Positions 11,946 through 24,980 of a DNA stretch of 64,000 bases are shown here, piece by piece. How positions within the stretch are numbered: the stretch's first letter is position 1; every line of letters begins with the position of its first letter. The stretch is from Lichenostomus cassidix (lineage: Eukaryota; Chordata; Aves; Passeriformes; Meliphagidae). The stretch lies in assembly GCA_008360975.2 (NCBI GenBank), contig CM039182.1:102579443-102643442 (forward strand), in the 5' to 3' direction. Both the position numbers and the translations under genes were made by a program. The notes beneath the pieces were generated by a model, which saw nothing but the letters and a program-made list of their open reading frames with translations, did not search any database and was not told where the DNA came from.

Positions 11946-13245
11946 TCCTCCCAGATTACAAAAGTGTTGTGTGGGGGTGAGGCTGAATGCTGTTTTGTCC
12001 TCCTGATTTCCTCAGGTCAGAAATTTGCTCCCTCATGCCCTAAACACCTTGGGAGAGGTAGTCATTATTACTGATGGGGGCTGCCTCCTCATGCCTGTCA
12101 TGTTTGTTAAAATTGTGCTTCATGGTCTGTACAGGGCTGAACGGAATAGCTTTTCTCTCTGTTTGAGAGTGGAAAGATGCCCAGAGCACTTTTCCTGCCA
12201 CATTCTCCCAGGACTGCCCACAGGGGCTTGGTATGGGTAAAGGCAAATGCACACCTTGTTCCAGGAGGAGGTAACATTGTCAGATGTTGTCACACATTTC
12301 AGCCAGCATATTGTGGAGGTAAAGAGAGAGTGGGTCCATCTCTCCTTTGGGACCTAAGAGAGTAACAAGGCTTTTAACACAGGCCAAATCAGGACTTCAG
12401 TTCTTGGTGTAAAGGACAGTCCTTTTTTTCTTTTTTTTGGTGGTGTGATTAAGGATAAACAAATAGTGTCTAACAGTTTTAAGTGGAAAACATTTTCTTC
12501 CTTCTCCCTTCCTCTTCATTATTATTTGGATCAAATCCCATGTACTGGTTTCAGTACAAGTATGTTTAACAGTTTCAGTTAATTAAGTTACAGGAGACAT
12601 TTCCAGATGAGTGTAAGACATTTTAGAAACTGAAGTCACATTGAATTCATACATCTTTTTGTCTGATATTAAAATGTGTAATCTATCTTGATATACTAGG
12701 CACTGAACTGTCCTCTTACATGAAAAAGAGAATATATTAAAAATCTTATCAGAAGAGAAAGGTGAAGGGTGATTTCAAATGTGTCTACAGTTTTCCTGCC
12801 ATTTTTCCCAATGCCACAAAGCCTTCAATTAAGAATTACTGTCTCTCTTTTCAAATGTATTTCTGGGATATGGCTACACCTGCAAAACATATGTTGCACT
12901 TATTCAGCTCAGTTATGATCAGATTTTAAAATCTTAATATACTGAGACCAGGTGGTTGTTCCAAATTGCTCCCAGTCAATATTTTTTGGGTTTTATTTGG
13001 AAATGCCATAGGGATTCATCCTACTCTTGTATTATTTCTGATCTATCACAGTGTTTGCTAGTGGGTGGCTGTCATTTGTTGACATGACATGTTTGTTTTA
13101 TATGGGTCTGCTGATGTTATGCAACTTCATTTAGGCAGTTACATTGTCAAAAGAGAAGTGATGAAAGACCTGTGAAAAATATTTATTATGACCTTTTCAT
13201 TATCATAAAAAATGTTTCTGGTTTTTTTTTTTTCACTATACTGTA
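11946..13245. other. Unique DNA
   Basis: No gene or transposon recognised. Short frames at 12025-12365 overlap on both strands and have no known domain. A T-rich low-complexity patch lies at about 12421-12441 and a T12-like run near 13221-13233. Confidence 0.5.
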
Positions 13246-13263
13246 ATGATTCTGCAGAATCAT
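13246..13263. repeat. 18-bp perfect palindrome
   Basis: ATGATTCTGCAGAATCAT equals its own reverse complement and is centred on CTGCAG. The half-site ATGATTCT resembles the CR1 tail unit, but no CR1 body flanks it on either side. Confidence 0.8.
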
Positions 13264-16200
13264 CACATTTTGCATCGTAGAATTCAGGTACATTTTTGCC
13301 TATATCACTCTGTTTAAATGCCAGAGTAATTGAGGTTTGAAGTTAACATTTATCAATAGCCAGTCTTTACAGGTAGTGAAGTATATGCTTACACTTGTAA
13401 TGGGAGTGGCTGCAAAATCCTTAATATTGCAATGGCAAAAAATGTTCATTTTGTGATATCGACCTTCCGTACACAAAACCCAAAAACTTGTGACAGTAAT
13501 CTTAAGGATGGAATTCTCTTCATGAATGGTATTTGGCTGTAGGGAGTTAAAGTAAGATCAGCCTTCCATAGAGCAATAGAGGGCTGTGGTAAAGGTACCT
13601 GGTCCCTCCTTTACTCAAAAGGTGCTCCTGGAATAGTACAATGACCATGTAGTGCAAAGATTGGGTTTTTCCACACCACTGGGTTGCTGGATTCTAGAAC
13701 CATACACAAGGTGATAACTTCCATTTCTGTTAATAAGCCATCCACATATAAGAATTATGGAATGTAAATGAAGTAGTACAACTGTCAATCCTTTAAACAC
13801 TTCAAACATACATATACACCTCTGTTCTGGACAGAATTTAGATATACTCAGTTTTTGGACATTCATGTTTTGTACATGGACCAGATGTTTGAACCTATAT
13901 GGCCAATACATTTATTATCTAGACATATAACGGTAGTTGGTATATATATTATGCATATCTTTCCAAAGGATGACTTAGACTTTGACATATGATAGCATCT
14001 AGTTTGTTGACTTTCAGTAATGACTTCATATTGCTATTCCAGAGCCATTAATATACATACTGCGTTCATTTTTTGTGCTTCAGTAATTTCAGGTGCAAAA
14101 TAATGTTTGTTCAGCTGTGCTTGCCATCTCTAAAGTACATTAATGTACTCTGAGAAGGCAAAGTGACTGGCACAGAAATGAATAATTACACTAATGACTA
14201 CTTGTTATTCTTGTTTATTTTGAGGAGTATTCTAATTAGCTGCTCAGTAAATGGCTACTTCCTATACATAGCTGCCATCTATATTAATTCCTGAGGTAAG
14301 ACATATTTGATTTAATACTGTACCCTTCACTTCACCTTGAAACAGTGTTGACTCCTATACATACCTGTTCTGTAACCATATGCTGATGCACTGCTACTCC
14401 TACTGCCACCAGGCTCTGTCAACTCCTGGAGCAATCTTAAAAGTGCTGTGGAAGACAGGGCAGACCAAAATTGCCCCATTCTGTGAATTAGGAATGTTTC
14501 CATCTTCTCTTTCTACTCCTGTAACTTGTGTTCAACTTTAGTTCAGGAACCAACACCAATGTCCTCCAAGTTCTATAGAAAAATAGATCCTTTCTGGATG
14601 AGAATCAGTAATGGTGTTAACTTGCCTGTGTGAAATAAGAATGCTGTTGAAAAAGCAGATCAGCAAAGAATTGCAGTGGAATATACAGGCAGAAATCTTA
14701 TTTTGAAAAGCAGAGAGATAAGGTAAAATGGCAGAGGAAATTAGAGCCTGGCCACTGGGCTGGAAATATACTGAAACATAAGGTGCTGATCAAGTATTCA
14801 CTTGTCAAATGAAAAGGACCATGGATGAGTCTCTCATTTTTAAGAGCTGAAAGGTATTTCAGTTCAATTGCATAAACTATGTTTAGCCATGACTGATGAG
14901 TTGATATGCAAGATGTGGTAATGAAAATCAACATGAAAAAAGAGTTCATCTTATTTTCTTGCCAGTCTTTAATGTTTTTGATCATCCTCTATTTTTCGAT
15001 TGATTTGATAGCATGATTTTCCAAAATGCTTTCCTTCTTCCTGTTCATCTTGGTGTCCATTGAGAATACGGTTTTATCATTTGCATAAAAAGGAGTAGAA
15101 GGTTTTCATCTTTACTTTTATCTGACATGAAGCGTTAAACTACAAGTCTTCAAGTTTCTCAGATCTTTTTTATTCCATTTGAACTAGAAACCTCTTTTTT
15201 GGTGATCTAAAGATAAGTAAAGTTTGGTAAATGAAGACATGTAGGTTTAACAACATCTTTCCTCTGCTTGTATTATCTATTTTCGTACTAGTTGTTTTGA
15301 TTTATTTGCTGTTTCGGAAGGATTTTTAATAGAATTTTTAAGAGAAGAGATGGCACTGGAGGATATCAGCTGAAGTAGTGCTTCTGCTTCTAGTTGCTGT
15401 GCTTTGGGGAAGATTAGGACCTGAAGGATAAAGTTCAGGAGAAATTACTGAGAGGAAAGGCTTCATTAACAATAATTGCTTAGTAAAAAGAGAAAATTAA
15501 GAGGAGATACAATAACCTTTATTTAACCAGGAGGTTAGGAGGAAGGGAACTTACTTTTCCTTTCTATAGAGGGTATATTAAAAACTAGCAGGATTGCTAT
15601 TCAGATATTAAGTTTTGGTAGGGTGATTGATAAAATAATCATCTGAAGTTTATCCCAGTTTTTTTTGTGGCTTTTCTATGATCATGAGGAACAAAGGGGC
15701 AAAGCAGACTCCAAATGACAGTGTGAAAGAAGTAGGTGTGGGAGCAGTTAGTTCTCTGATGAAGGAGGGCTATTTGAAAGCTGTGTTTTTGCTACGCAGG
15801 AAGACTTTGGGAGGCCCTGGAAATCTAATTTTTAAGAATTAATACTATAAAAATGTTTTTTTTAAATTAATTAAGAAGTGAAAAAATAGAGTTCATAGAA
15901 TTGTTTGGGATTCCTTGTTCTTTACAGTGTTGTTTTGTTAGTAAGTTTTGCAGCTCAGCAATATGCCAATCCTGAGCCTCTAGTTAGCTGGGAGGGTGGT
16001 TCACATTTGACATATGCAGCAGAGCTGTCAGTTTGCAGCAAAAGAGCAGGGCAGGTCATGTTTCCAGTGTTAATTTAGATTTGACATCCTATTTATACCT
16101 GCAAAATGCTGTTAGAAAATATTAGAACACAAATAATGCTGGCACAGCAGGGTTTTCAAAAAGAGACTTGTGTTGAATTTCTTCCCACAAAGTTAGGAAA

Positions 16201-19200
16201 AAATGCATCTAATATTAGAAAACTCCACAGTAATTGTAGGAGGATGCCACACTACTTACAGCACTCTCCAGCCACTGGTTTTCTCCCCAGGGAGAAAGAG
16301 GCGAGACCTACTGAGAGCTAACAGTAATGAGACTTCTTCAGTGACAGTAATTATGTTCCAATTTAGATAAAATTTCAGCACATACTTGAAATATTTCCGT
16401 TTTATTGTCTGTGTGTATTTAAAGCAGTAGAACTATGTGTTCTAAGCGTCTCTAAACACCATGTGTTAAAAAACTGTAGCATTTAGTCTAACTTGATTTC
16501 AGCATCCATATGATTCTATGGAAACTTTTATCTGAACTTGAAATATTAAAAAGCACGTCTTTACCGATACGAAAATATCTCACTCCTAGCTGTAAAAATG
16601 GTTAACTTTCAATCTTACATCAGTCCTTCTAGATGTTACCCTGATGCTATGGTTGGGGATGGGGAGTATGTGCTGATTTTACTGAAGACCAAAAAATTTG
16701 ATGTTTTGTCCATCCTTTTGGGGGACCAAGTAACACTCCCTAAGAGTCCTCATATAGCTTCCTCCAGTGAATTTGAATGCTGCATTACTGTTTTGTGGTA
16801 GGTGTCATTCTGGATCTCCCTTAAAGCAAAAAGGGCAATGACAGGTGTTTGCATAATCCTGTGCCCCCTCAGAAGACCATAGGGTCCAAGGACAAGTGCA
16901 AAGGTATTTCCCCTGCACAATTTTGAATTCTATAGATTCATTTCAAGCCTCCATGGAATGCTTGAAAGCAAGTCACAGAGTGGTATCCAGTTATGGTGTT
17001 AGTAAAAAGTCTCCAAACCTCTTAAATCACCTGCTAGATTTGCTCCTTAATTTCTGTTGCGTCATGATAATTTTGAATGTATAATGCAGCAAAGTAGATC
17101 TATTAAAAAATAAAAGTAAAGGTAGAGGTCTTTTCAGTGTATTTGCGTAGGAAATAAAATCAGTCCTTTTACTACCAAAAAAACATCAGGAAGTAAATTG
17201 CATCTTCCAAATCAGTTTTGCCCACTCAAAGTAGAAATGTGTGTTATAACTGATAACTCCTAGGCATAACACAAGGTTTTTCCATGCAGCCAAGTAAGCT
17301 TTAGATACAACACATGATAGTCACAGTGGGCCTATCATAATTTAAATGCAGAATAAAGAGAGCAATGCCAACTCCAGATGTTTGAAAACACCCATTAGGC
17401 TCCAGAAATTCTTAACTTATGTTTCTTTTTATTCAGCTGCTGGTACCTAAGTTTTTGGGACTCCCTCAGACCTTGTTTTCACACAACTGATTATTAGAAG
17501 CTTACTTTACTTTTAATGCAGAGTGAGTTTCTTGCATTCTTTGTCACATACTAGAAAATATAACTGTGCTGTTAAACCAAACTGAAGTTTTTTTCTAAGT
17601 GTGCTGAGATGGCACTCCTTGGAGAAGCTCTGTATGTCTACTAAAGAAATGTGGTTCTGTAGAACAGTTAACTTATAGTTCATCCAAAGATGTCTTGGAT
17701 ATAACAGCTTGATTCATGAAAGGGGATGACAAATGCAATAGCATCAAATGTAGGATGATGTTTCTCTTAAAAAGGTACATTAATTACTTTCCTTTTATAG
17801 AGACCTTTTTGTAAAACTCTTCAGGAAAAAGTCTTTCTAAAATTGATAGACTACATATATTTCATGTATAAATTAAAATTCTAAATAAATTCACTTTCAG
17901 AATTTTTACAAGTCCACCTTCTCTAATTAAAAAACAGTTCATAGCAGAAATCCAGACAAAGCAATATATCCCACACATGTCCAGCGGAAAACAGTGAAAA
18001 TGTGATACTGGGGCATGGACAGGGAAGTAATTCACTACTGAAAAGGAAGAAGAAAGCTTGAAGTTTAGAAATTGCTTATGGAGAACTTTCTTCACTCCAG
18101 GCCATATCTATGTAGACAGCAGATGCAATATTTTTATAGATAGGGAGGTGCATATATAGTACATTTCTTCAGGCAGAAACGGGGGACTTGATATGTCATT
18201 AAACAACAGCATGAAACCTTTTATATTACAGGATGAAAATAGTTATTGATGAAAACAAAAATTGAAAAAATTGGGCTCCTGACTTGATATCAGAAGCAGG
18301 GTCTGAAAAAGAAAGCTGCTGTCTCTTACAATTACAAAGAGTAGCTCATTTTTTGCCATTTCCCCAGTCTCTTTGAAGACCTTTGACTGGTGTTACGATC
18401 TCTCTACTTCTCTGCCAGGATAAGCAAACTAATAATTGCACTCTTGGGGGATTATCTAAACACTGGATCCTGTTTTCTTCTTCTGTTTACTTCATATCAA
18501 AGTTGCTCCTGTCAGTCCCTCAAGCTGCTTCTGGCTTACCTGCCTGCAAGTGAGAGAATAGGCCGTCTTGTCTGATGATACTCTTAATACACACAAAGAT
18601 GACAGAACAAGGAGGCAAGGAGAATTCCAATCCAGAGCTGACATGATTGATCACTTTGATGTGTATTAGGTCTCTTTAAACTACCCTCAGAAAATGACAA
18701 CGCAAAGTCCAATTTAATACTCTCAGTGCTTGTGGTTCCTTTTAACTAAATATCCCTGTTAAGTCTTGTAGGACATGCTCTTAAACTCTTTTTTTTTCTG
18801 ATTAGAGAATCAGCATGATACTGACATAGAATTCACTATTAATAAATTTAGTTCCATATAAAAATTCTTAAACCCCTTCAGTGTCATAAGACTTCAAGTC
18901 ACAACATGTAACATGGTATTATGCTCTTATTAAGTATATAGTTTTGATGTCTGAAGGGACTGCAGATGAGTTGACAACTGTCCTGTTTCCACATTTCACT
19001 GGAAACAGTCTAAACTAAAAGTCTAAACACTTTTTTATTTGTCATTATTCTAGGACTATGACAAGTCTAAACCAGTATTTTCAGGTTTACTTTCAAGATA
19101 GCAGTAAAAGTAGCTTTGTAGTGGCTCATGTCACAGTGTCTCAGGTTCATTTTGCAAGTGAAAAACAAATTGGATGTTGTGAATGTTGAACATTTCCTGA

Positions 19201-20668
19201 GAGTCAAGTTATTTAATTTGCAACTATTATTATTAATAGTTGAGATTTGGAACAAAAATAATGGATCTTTTAGGCAGTGCAACACTGCTATTTATCCTTT
19301 TTCTGGTGGGATCACTTCTAGGAGAAGGGAGAAGCTTGTATCAGAGTGGAAAAGGTTATATACTTTTCCTGAAGTGTTCTTGATTCTTTAAAAAGATTAG
19401 AAAGATATCTTCAGTGAAATTATAATCTGAGGTGCTTTTAAATTGAAGAATTTTTTTTTGAGTCTCCCTTAAAATTATTTCATAGTTGCAAAAGGGAAAA
19501 ATCAAAGGACATGGCTTTCAGGAGAAGAAGTAATCTGTGTAAGAAGTAATGTGCCACTGGTTCTGGTTTGGACCTTCCAATTTCTATCATTTAATATTCT
19601 CGGTTGCTCCCATTTATTTCATATACAGCATTAAGATAAACACCACAGCCAGAGCATGTGATTTTATCTGAACCAGAACTGCGGAAGAGACACAGACAGT
19701 CCTTGTTATTATCCCTGTTATTATGTACAAAGATACATTTGATAGGAAGCCCAGAAACCATAAATTTCAGTTCCAGCTCTCCTCCTAATTGCTGTTAATA
19801 TTTCTATTTCCTTCATATTACACATGGTTCATATTTCTAACTTTGACAGCATCTTTCAGTGGTTCATTTTCACAAAATATTGGACAGCTTCTTCAAGGTC
19901 ACTTTAAGCAGAGCTGGGAACAGACTTCAGATTTCTATTGCACTGGCATTAAGACTCATTTGCTTTGCCAACCCTTCAACAGGATTATGGAAAAGGATTT
20001 TTATACTGCAAAACATTTGCACTAAGAAGTGCATTTGGATGGTGTTATAATGTTCATTTTTATGTTTTCAGCTAAGAAAACCTATTTTTCTGAAAACAGT
20101 TTTTTTTATTCATTTGAATGTGTATATTCAGAGCCTGTTATGGGATCTCTTGCCCATTTCTTATAAGCAGGACATCTGCTGATGCAAGCTACTAAAAATG
20201 TTAACATTTGAGTTAATAAGCTTGTCTTTCATCTCATTTTGAAAGATGTAGCTGAAGTTCTTTAAGGACATGAGATGTCTCAAGCTATTTCTAGTCATGC
20301 ATAAAGCTACTCCCTTACAGGTCCAGTTTGAATCCTGCACAGCTCAGTGTTTTAAGTGCCATTGCCATCTAAGAGATACTTGGCATCTCTGTGAGGTGCA
20401 GTTTTGGTGACTTTGTGAATTTCCAGTTCACTGTCCAAGGGGCTTTGTTAGTCCTTCAGTGCAGAAGCACCCCTTAGTGTTTGCTGGGTTCATGGCCCAG
20501 CCCAATGGAATCTTGATTCCCTGCTAAGAGCTCCTGCCTCTGGAGATATATTAAACTGAGTGCCTATTTGCAGGGAGTGGAAAAGTGATTATTACTATAC
20601 CTATATAGGAAGTGAGGTGGAGAATTAGAAGATAGAAAAAAGAATTCTGGCTTGACCTTCTTTACAGC
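13264..20668. other. Unique AT-rich DNA with two small foldbacks
   Basis: About 7.4 kb with no gene, RNA gene or transposon that I can support. Notable small structures: a 16-bp perfect palindrome AGTACATTAATGTACT at 14134-14149, a near-palindrome at about 16279-16296 (TTTCTCCC / GGGAGAAA), and a 9-bp-arm foldback at 19221-19242 (CAACTATTA / TAATAGTTG, loop TTAT). Open frames reach 98 codons (13615-13911, -) without a known domain. Confidence 0.5.
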
Positions 20669-20688
20669 TTTTTTTTTTTTTTTTTTTT
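20669..20688. repeat. T20 homopolymer
   Basis: Twenty consecutive T. It could be the poly(A) tail of a minus-strand retrocopy, but no recognised element lies on the expected (right-hand, reverse-strand) side, and no target-site duplication is evident. I treat it as a simple repeat. Confidence 0.85.
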
Positions 20689-21234
20689 GTCCCAGCTCTT
20701 GATTTTTGGGTCGGTCTGACTTGTGCTTAAATAACTCTGCCTTGGACATTCTCTTTTTAAAAAAGTGCACACAGAAAGGAATGGAGTTCAAAGATTATGC
20801 TGTTGATAACACAGGCATTTGTTAAACCATCATTGGACACATTTAGCTCAATCTCTTATCATCTCTTTTCTGTATTAAATTATGTCCTTGTCCATTTTTC
20901 ACATTACCTTTGGCTATTAACTGAAGTGGCTGTTTAAAGGGCTCAACCACACTCTGTTCTCATGTAATCAATATAAACAAGTATTATTTTTGCCTATTAA
21001 ATAACTAGAATTAGGTACATTTAAATTCAAGTCACACAGTTCAGCAGTCCCTTCTAGAGCCAAACCCAAGGAGTGGAATTCTGCATACTCAGACAAGAAA
21101 AATACAAGAAAGGTAGAAATCAAATACTCTGAGGCCATTACGCATTACAAAATAATTCTTCCCTTTCACAAGAGCCCTTCACCACTGCAGATAGGAAGCT
21201 GCAAAACAAGAGAGGAGGGAAATTGGCACCATGC
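20689..21234. other. Unique DNA
   Basis: AT-rich, about 0.55 kb. No feature seen beyond chance frames. Confidence 0.5.
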
Positions 21235-21612
21235 AGTGAGCAGGGTCATCAGGATGATTAGGGCTTGCAAGGTGGGGAGGCTGAGAGCTGGATTTGCTGA
21301 GTACTGCTCAGAAAGGAGTACGTACATATGGCTATTTTCAACTTTATCAGTTGACAAGGGAATTCAATTTTGATATTAGGGAAGACAAGTTACAGGTGAG
21401 GTGGTGATCAAACACTGGAGCAGATCACTAAGAGAGGCTGTGGCATCTCCATCCTTGGAGATACTCAGAACTTGACTGGACATGGCCCTGAGCAACCTCA
21501 TCTTACTTTAAAGTTAGCTTTAACTTTGAAGCTGCCCTTGGTCTGACCAAAGGGTTGCACCAGATGACTTTCAGAGGTCCCTGCCAGCCTAGATTATTTT
21601 ATGACTCTGTCC
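21235..21612 (+). repeat. CR1 LINE 3' end, diverged
   Basis: The 3' half is clear: GGCTGTGGCATCTCCATCCTTGGAGATACTCAGAACTTGACTGGACATGGCCCTGAGCAACCT (21435-21498, described as a block), then GGGTTGCACCAGATGACTTTCAGAGGTCCCTGCCAGCCT and a degenerate tail ending in TGACTCTGT. Between these, a 50-bp stretch with repeated TTTAAAGTTAGCTTTAACTTTG replaces the expected CTGCTTTGAGCAGG. The 5' part (21235-21390) is weaker and rests on GATGATTAGGG, GCTGAGAGCTGGATTTGCTGAG and CTCAGAAAGGAG, which fit the CR1 'gatgatcagagggctgg...gagctgggtttgctcagcc' region. Confidence 0.82.
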
Positions 21613-24600
21613 CCTGAAGCTGCCTGACTTGGCAGAGCATAGCTGTGCTGCAGCCAAACAGGAGCTGCTCCTGTACAGCACGTCCCTGCCTTGCCTACCC
21701 TGGACCATTGCCCCGTGCTGGGCTCTCATGTTTTTCTTGCTAAGTGTGGATGGGAAGAGCAGATGTCAGCTGGGCCATGGCACCCTTCTGCCACTCCTGG
21801 GATATGATCAGCTCTGTGGTGCAGCCATTGTTATTTGGCTCTCTGTGCACCAGAGAACTGAATGTGGAGAGTTAATGCCTTTGAATTCATCATAGGAACT
21901 TTGATCTTTCTGTTTGAAAGCACTTTGACAGTTTCTTTTAAAACATCTGACAAAAATAGCTCAGTCTGGAAGCCAGCAGGTGTTTAGGCACATTTCTTAT
22001 TGCATATATTAATAAAAAATGAGTCATTTGTGTTAATCTGTGTTAGGCTGTTACAGATCTGTTTTGTACTGCATTAAAGAGATATTAACCAGGAACATTC
22101 AACATCTTTATGAGGAATGCTTCACTGTGTTCAAATATGACATGGCAACATACTTACATCAATACAGATAAGGGCTTAAAAAAATGGGTAGAAGTGAATT
22201 TACTTTCAATATTCAGGCATGGCCACACAATTCAAACAATTAATTGCATTGAGAAGCAGGACTCTATGTTCTGGGCTCCCATAGGCTGAGCATAAAAAGC
22301 TACAGAATTTGGCCCATAGACTTGAGAAAAAAACAAAATGCAAATGTAAGTAAAACTTCTGATATAAACATCTGTGTCAAGAACATTCTATGTTCTCTTT
22401 CTATTATGCCACCAAATTTTCCAACAGATGCATAATTCTCTATGAGACATTACTGTCCACTTGCTAGTCCAGCTTTCATTGTGCTTCCTTTGTGTTTGCT
22501 GGAGAAAAGAGAGATAAGGATGGGACAGCTAACATGAAAGCCTCAATTTTTACTTATTTTAGTATTTAGAACAGAGAATAAAAAGGCTGCACTTCAAAGG
22601 CTAGATAAATGTTGTTTAATGTTATTCAGCCACAGCACAGAATTACGTCAGTAGCATGTTTTCCAAGATGCTTTGTTGCATTTAATGTGAATAGGCTGTA
22701 GAAAATATATAAAGACATGAAGATAAACAACTCTTCTTTCTCCCTGAGCACACCTGTCAGCAGAACAATGATTTAAGGCCTTTGCCCAGAGAAGCTGGGT
22801 CTGTGTGCTTGACACATCACAGGGAGCCTCTGCTTTCTAAAACAGTGCAGTCTTTGATTTCCACTCCAAATATCTTGCCATGTCAAACAGACAGATTTGG
22901 ATTTGAGCTCCATTGCAAATATTTTGTCTGATCCAAAGTGCTGAATCTGACAGGGACAGATATACTTCCATGCAGAATTGCACAGGCTGCATTTTATAGT
23001 GTTTTGTAAGCACAACAAGATGGAATTTTCTTCTTTTCAGTCCTATAATTTTAACCAACAATATTATTTTTGCTGTTGTGTTTAGGTAGATTCCTTATGG
23101 TCAGAGAATAAAGGAGCCTCCTAAACTTCATAGCAGAAAACAAACTTTTATAGATGCCCTGAAAAGTACTGAAGAAACTGAAGAAAATTAGTGTAAGAAT
23201 TATATGTCCCATGTGGTATAAAGTACAATATGTTTAAGGGACTTTAGAAGAGGTGCATGTGCAGAAGTAATAAAGGATATTGTAAGCTTATGCCTCATTT
23301 ACTTGGTGCTTTTCCTTTCGTACTTTTTTTTAAATTGGTTTCACAGAAAAGAGGTAAACTTGAAAGGAACATATGTGATACAGTGCATCATCTTTTCTCT
23401 GAAAGCATGTAATTACAAAGAGTTTGCTTTTTTGTATAATTTTTCCATATTTTACATTATTAATTGCATTTTTTTGTATACTAATAAGGAGTGGAGATGG
23501 TGATTGTACAGGTCACCAGTCTGTAGAAGCAATTTAGGAAAGATGAAATTGAATCATTAATGTTGCCTTATGTTTACAGCTTTGTGTATGAAAGGAGAAT
23601 TTTCTAATGATGACCTGATTCTGGCAGCATATCAGTTTTCCACCACTTTTTGCAAGTGGAACTCAAAATCAAACAAAACCAAAATGTACAGATTACTTAA
23701 ATTTTCCTGTTTTAAATACTGGAGACTGTTTTCTTGTGGGCGTGAATCAGAAGTTGAACTCAAGTTTAGGGAACTGAGCATCTGCTACTATTTGAAATGC
23801 TGTAAGTTATCCTGCCTGGCTTGAAGCTGGTGCTCCAAAAGGGCACAAAAAGCTCAGATTTCACTCCTTGTGAGCTCCTGAGCCCAACAAAAATGTCTGA
23901 GACATTGACAATGCTTAGAATATCCAAACTGGCACAGGCTGCTTCTGTTTAGGTACCTGAACCCTGCCTCTTACTGTACCACTTGGAGGACTACTAAGGT
24001 ACCAAATTGAATTTTCACTGCAGATTTCATGCTTAATCACCAGCAAATTTCTTCCCATATATTGATTTTTTTACTCCAATTCCATGATAGGTCCTAATAT
24101 TTTCTTCTTCCTGCTATTCATTTGTCTTGATTAGATCAACTGGAAGGATCCTGTGGAAAGATCTTGGGATCTTGGGTGCATGATCTTAGCTGTAGATGTC
24201 TCTTGTGCTTAAGTAGTACAAATAGTAGTAAATGAGTGAAAAGACAATAAACCATTTGAACAAGGAGCTCTTTGTTCTGATATTTGTAGAAGAAGCTCTT
24301 GGGACTTAAACTGCCCTAAACTGTAAATGTCAATACACCCTATGTAGGAGTTTTGTATGGAAATTATTATTAATGGTGTTAGGAACAGTAATTCAATTGC
24401 TTTTGTATGAAAAGTAAGTTTATGTTCTTGAGTACTATAGGAGCAATTTTGTACTTAATACATTAATTTCTGGTAAGAGGAAGTTTTAGTTAAATAAATG
24501 AACTTTTCAGTGGTCTTAGTGATTCTGATTATATTGACCATTACTAGCTCCACTGAAAGCACTTTCAGGTATTTGTATGACACTGTTTGTGTCAAGCTCA

Positions 24601-24882
24601 GCATTAATACTTCCATTTTGGAAGAGGATGAAAAGGAGCATAGATTTTTATCAGCCTTGCAAAGTTGTCAAAGCAGTTGACACACACCAGCCTGTGTGTA
24701 AAATCTTTTCCCTGCATTCTACTATGATGATTGAAGAGAATGTTGTTTTCTGTCAGTTTCTCAGGCTACTTCTTTGTAATACAAGTCTTAAAAGTTGTCA
24801 CTTAACCTGTAGCTGTTTTGAGGAAATGCATGCTGAAGTAAAACATTAAGATCTTCAAATGAAAATGCTATACTTGTCCTCC
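21613..24882. other. Unique DNA
   Basis: A G+C-richer block of roughly 280 bp directly follows the CR1 tail and holds an 88-codon frame (21629-21895, +) with a hydrophobic middle. I do not recognise it, and it has no supporting splice sites or paralogue, so I do not call it a gene. The remainder is AT-rich with no transposon landmark. Confidence 0.45.
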
Positions 24883-24980
24883 TAATTACCATCATTGCTT
24901 TAATTAGTAAGAGCTTGGCTTTTAGCTATGACCATGAGGTTAAAAAATATTAATTATCAGTCTTTGAAAAACGCTAATTA
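24883..24980. promoter_or_regulatory. Cluster of four TAATTA homeodomain-type sites
   Basis: TAATTA occurs at 24883-24888, 24901-24906, 24951-24956 and 24975-24980. TAAT-core variants continue downstream to about 25060 (CATTAAATT, CATTAATATT, TTAAATTAG). TAATTA is the core bound by many homeodomain proteins (LHX, paired-class and similar). At about 32% A and 32% T the hexamer is expected roughly once per kb, so four in 98 bp is a local excess. That this is an enhancer is inference only. Confidence 0.35.

Noticed and set aside
16506..16520. ATATGATTCTATGG resembling a CR1 tail unit
   Set aside because: Single unit, no CR1 body or 'CCTTCCAACC' block next to it.
20669..20688. T20 as the poly(A) of a minus-strand processed pseudogene
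   Set aside because: No gene-like sequence or target-site duplication found on the expected side.
21629..21895. 88-codon frame in a G+C-richer block
   Set aside because: Not recognised; single frame directly downstream of a CR1 tail with no splice sites or homologue known to me.
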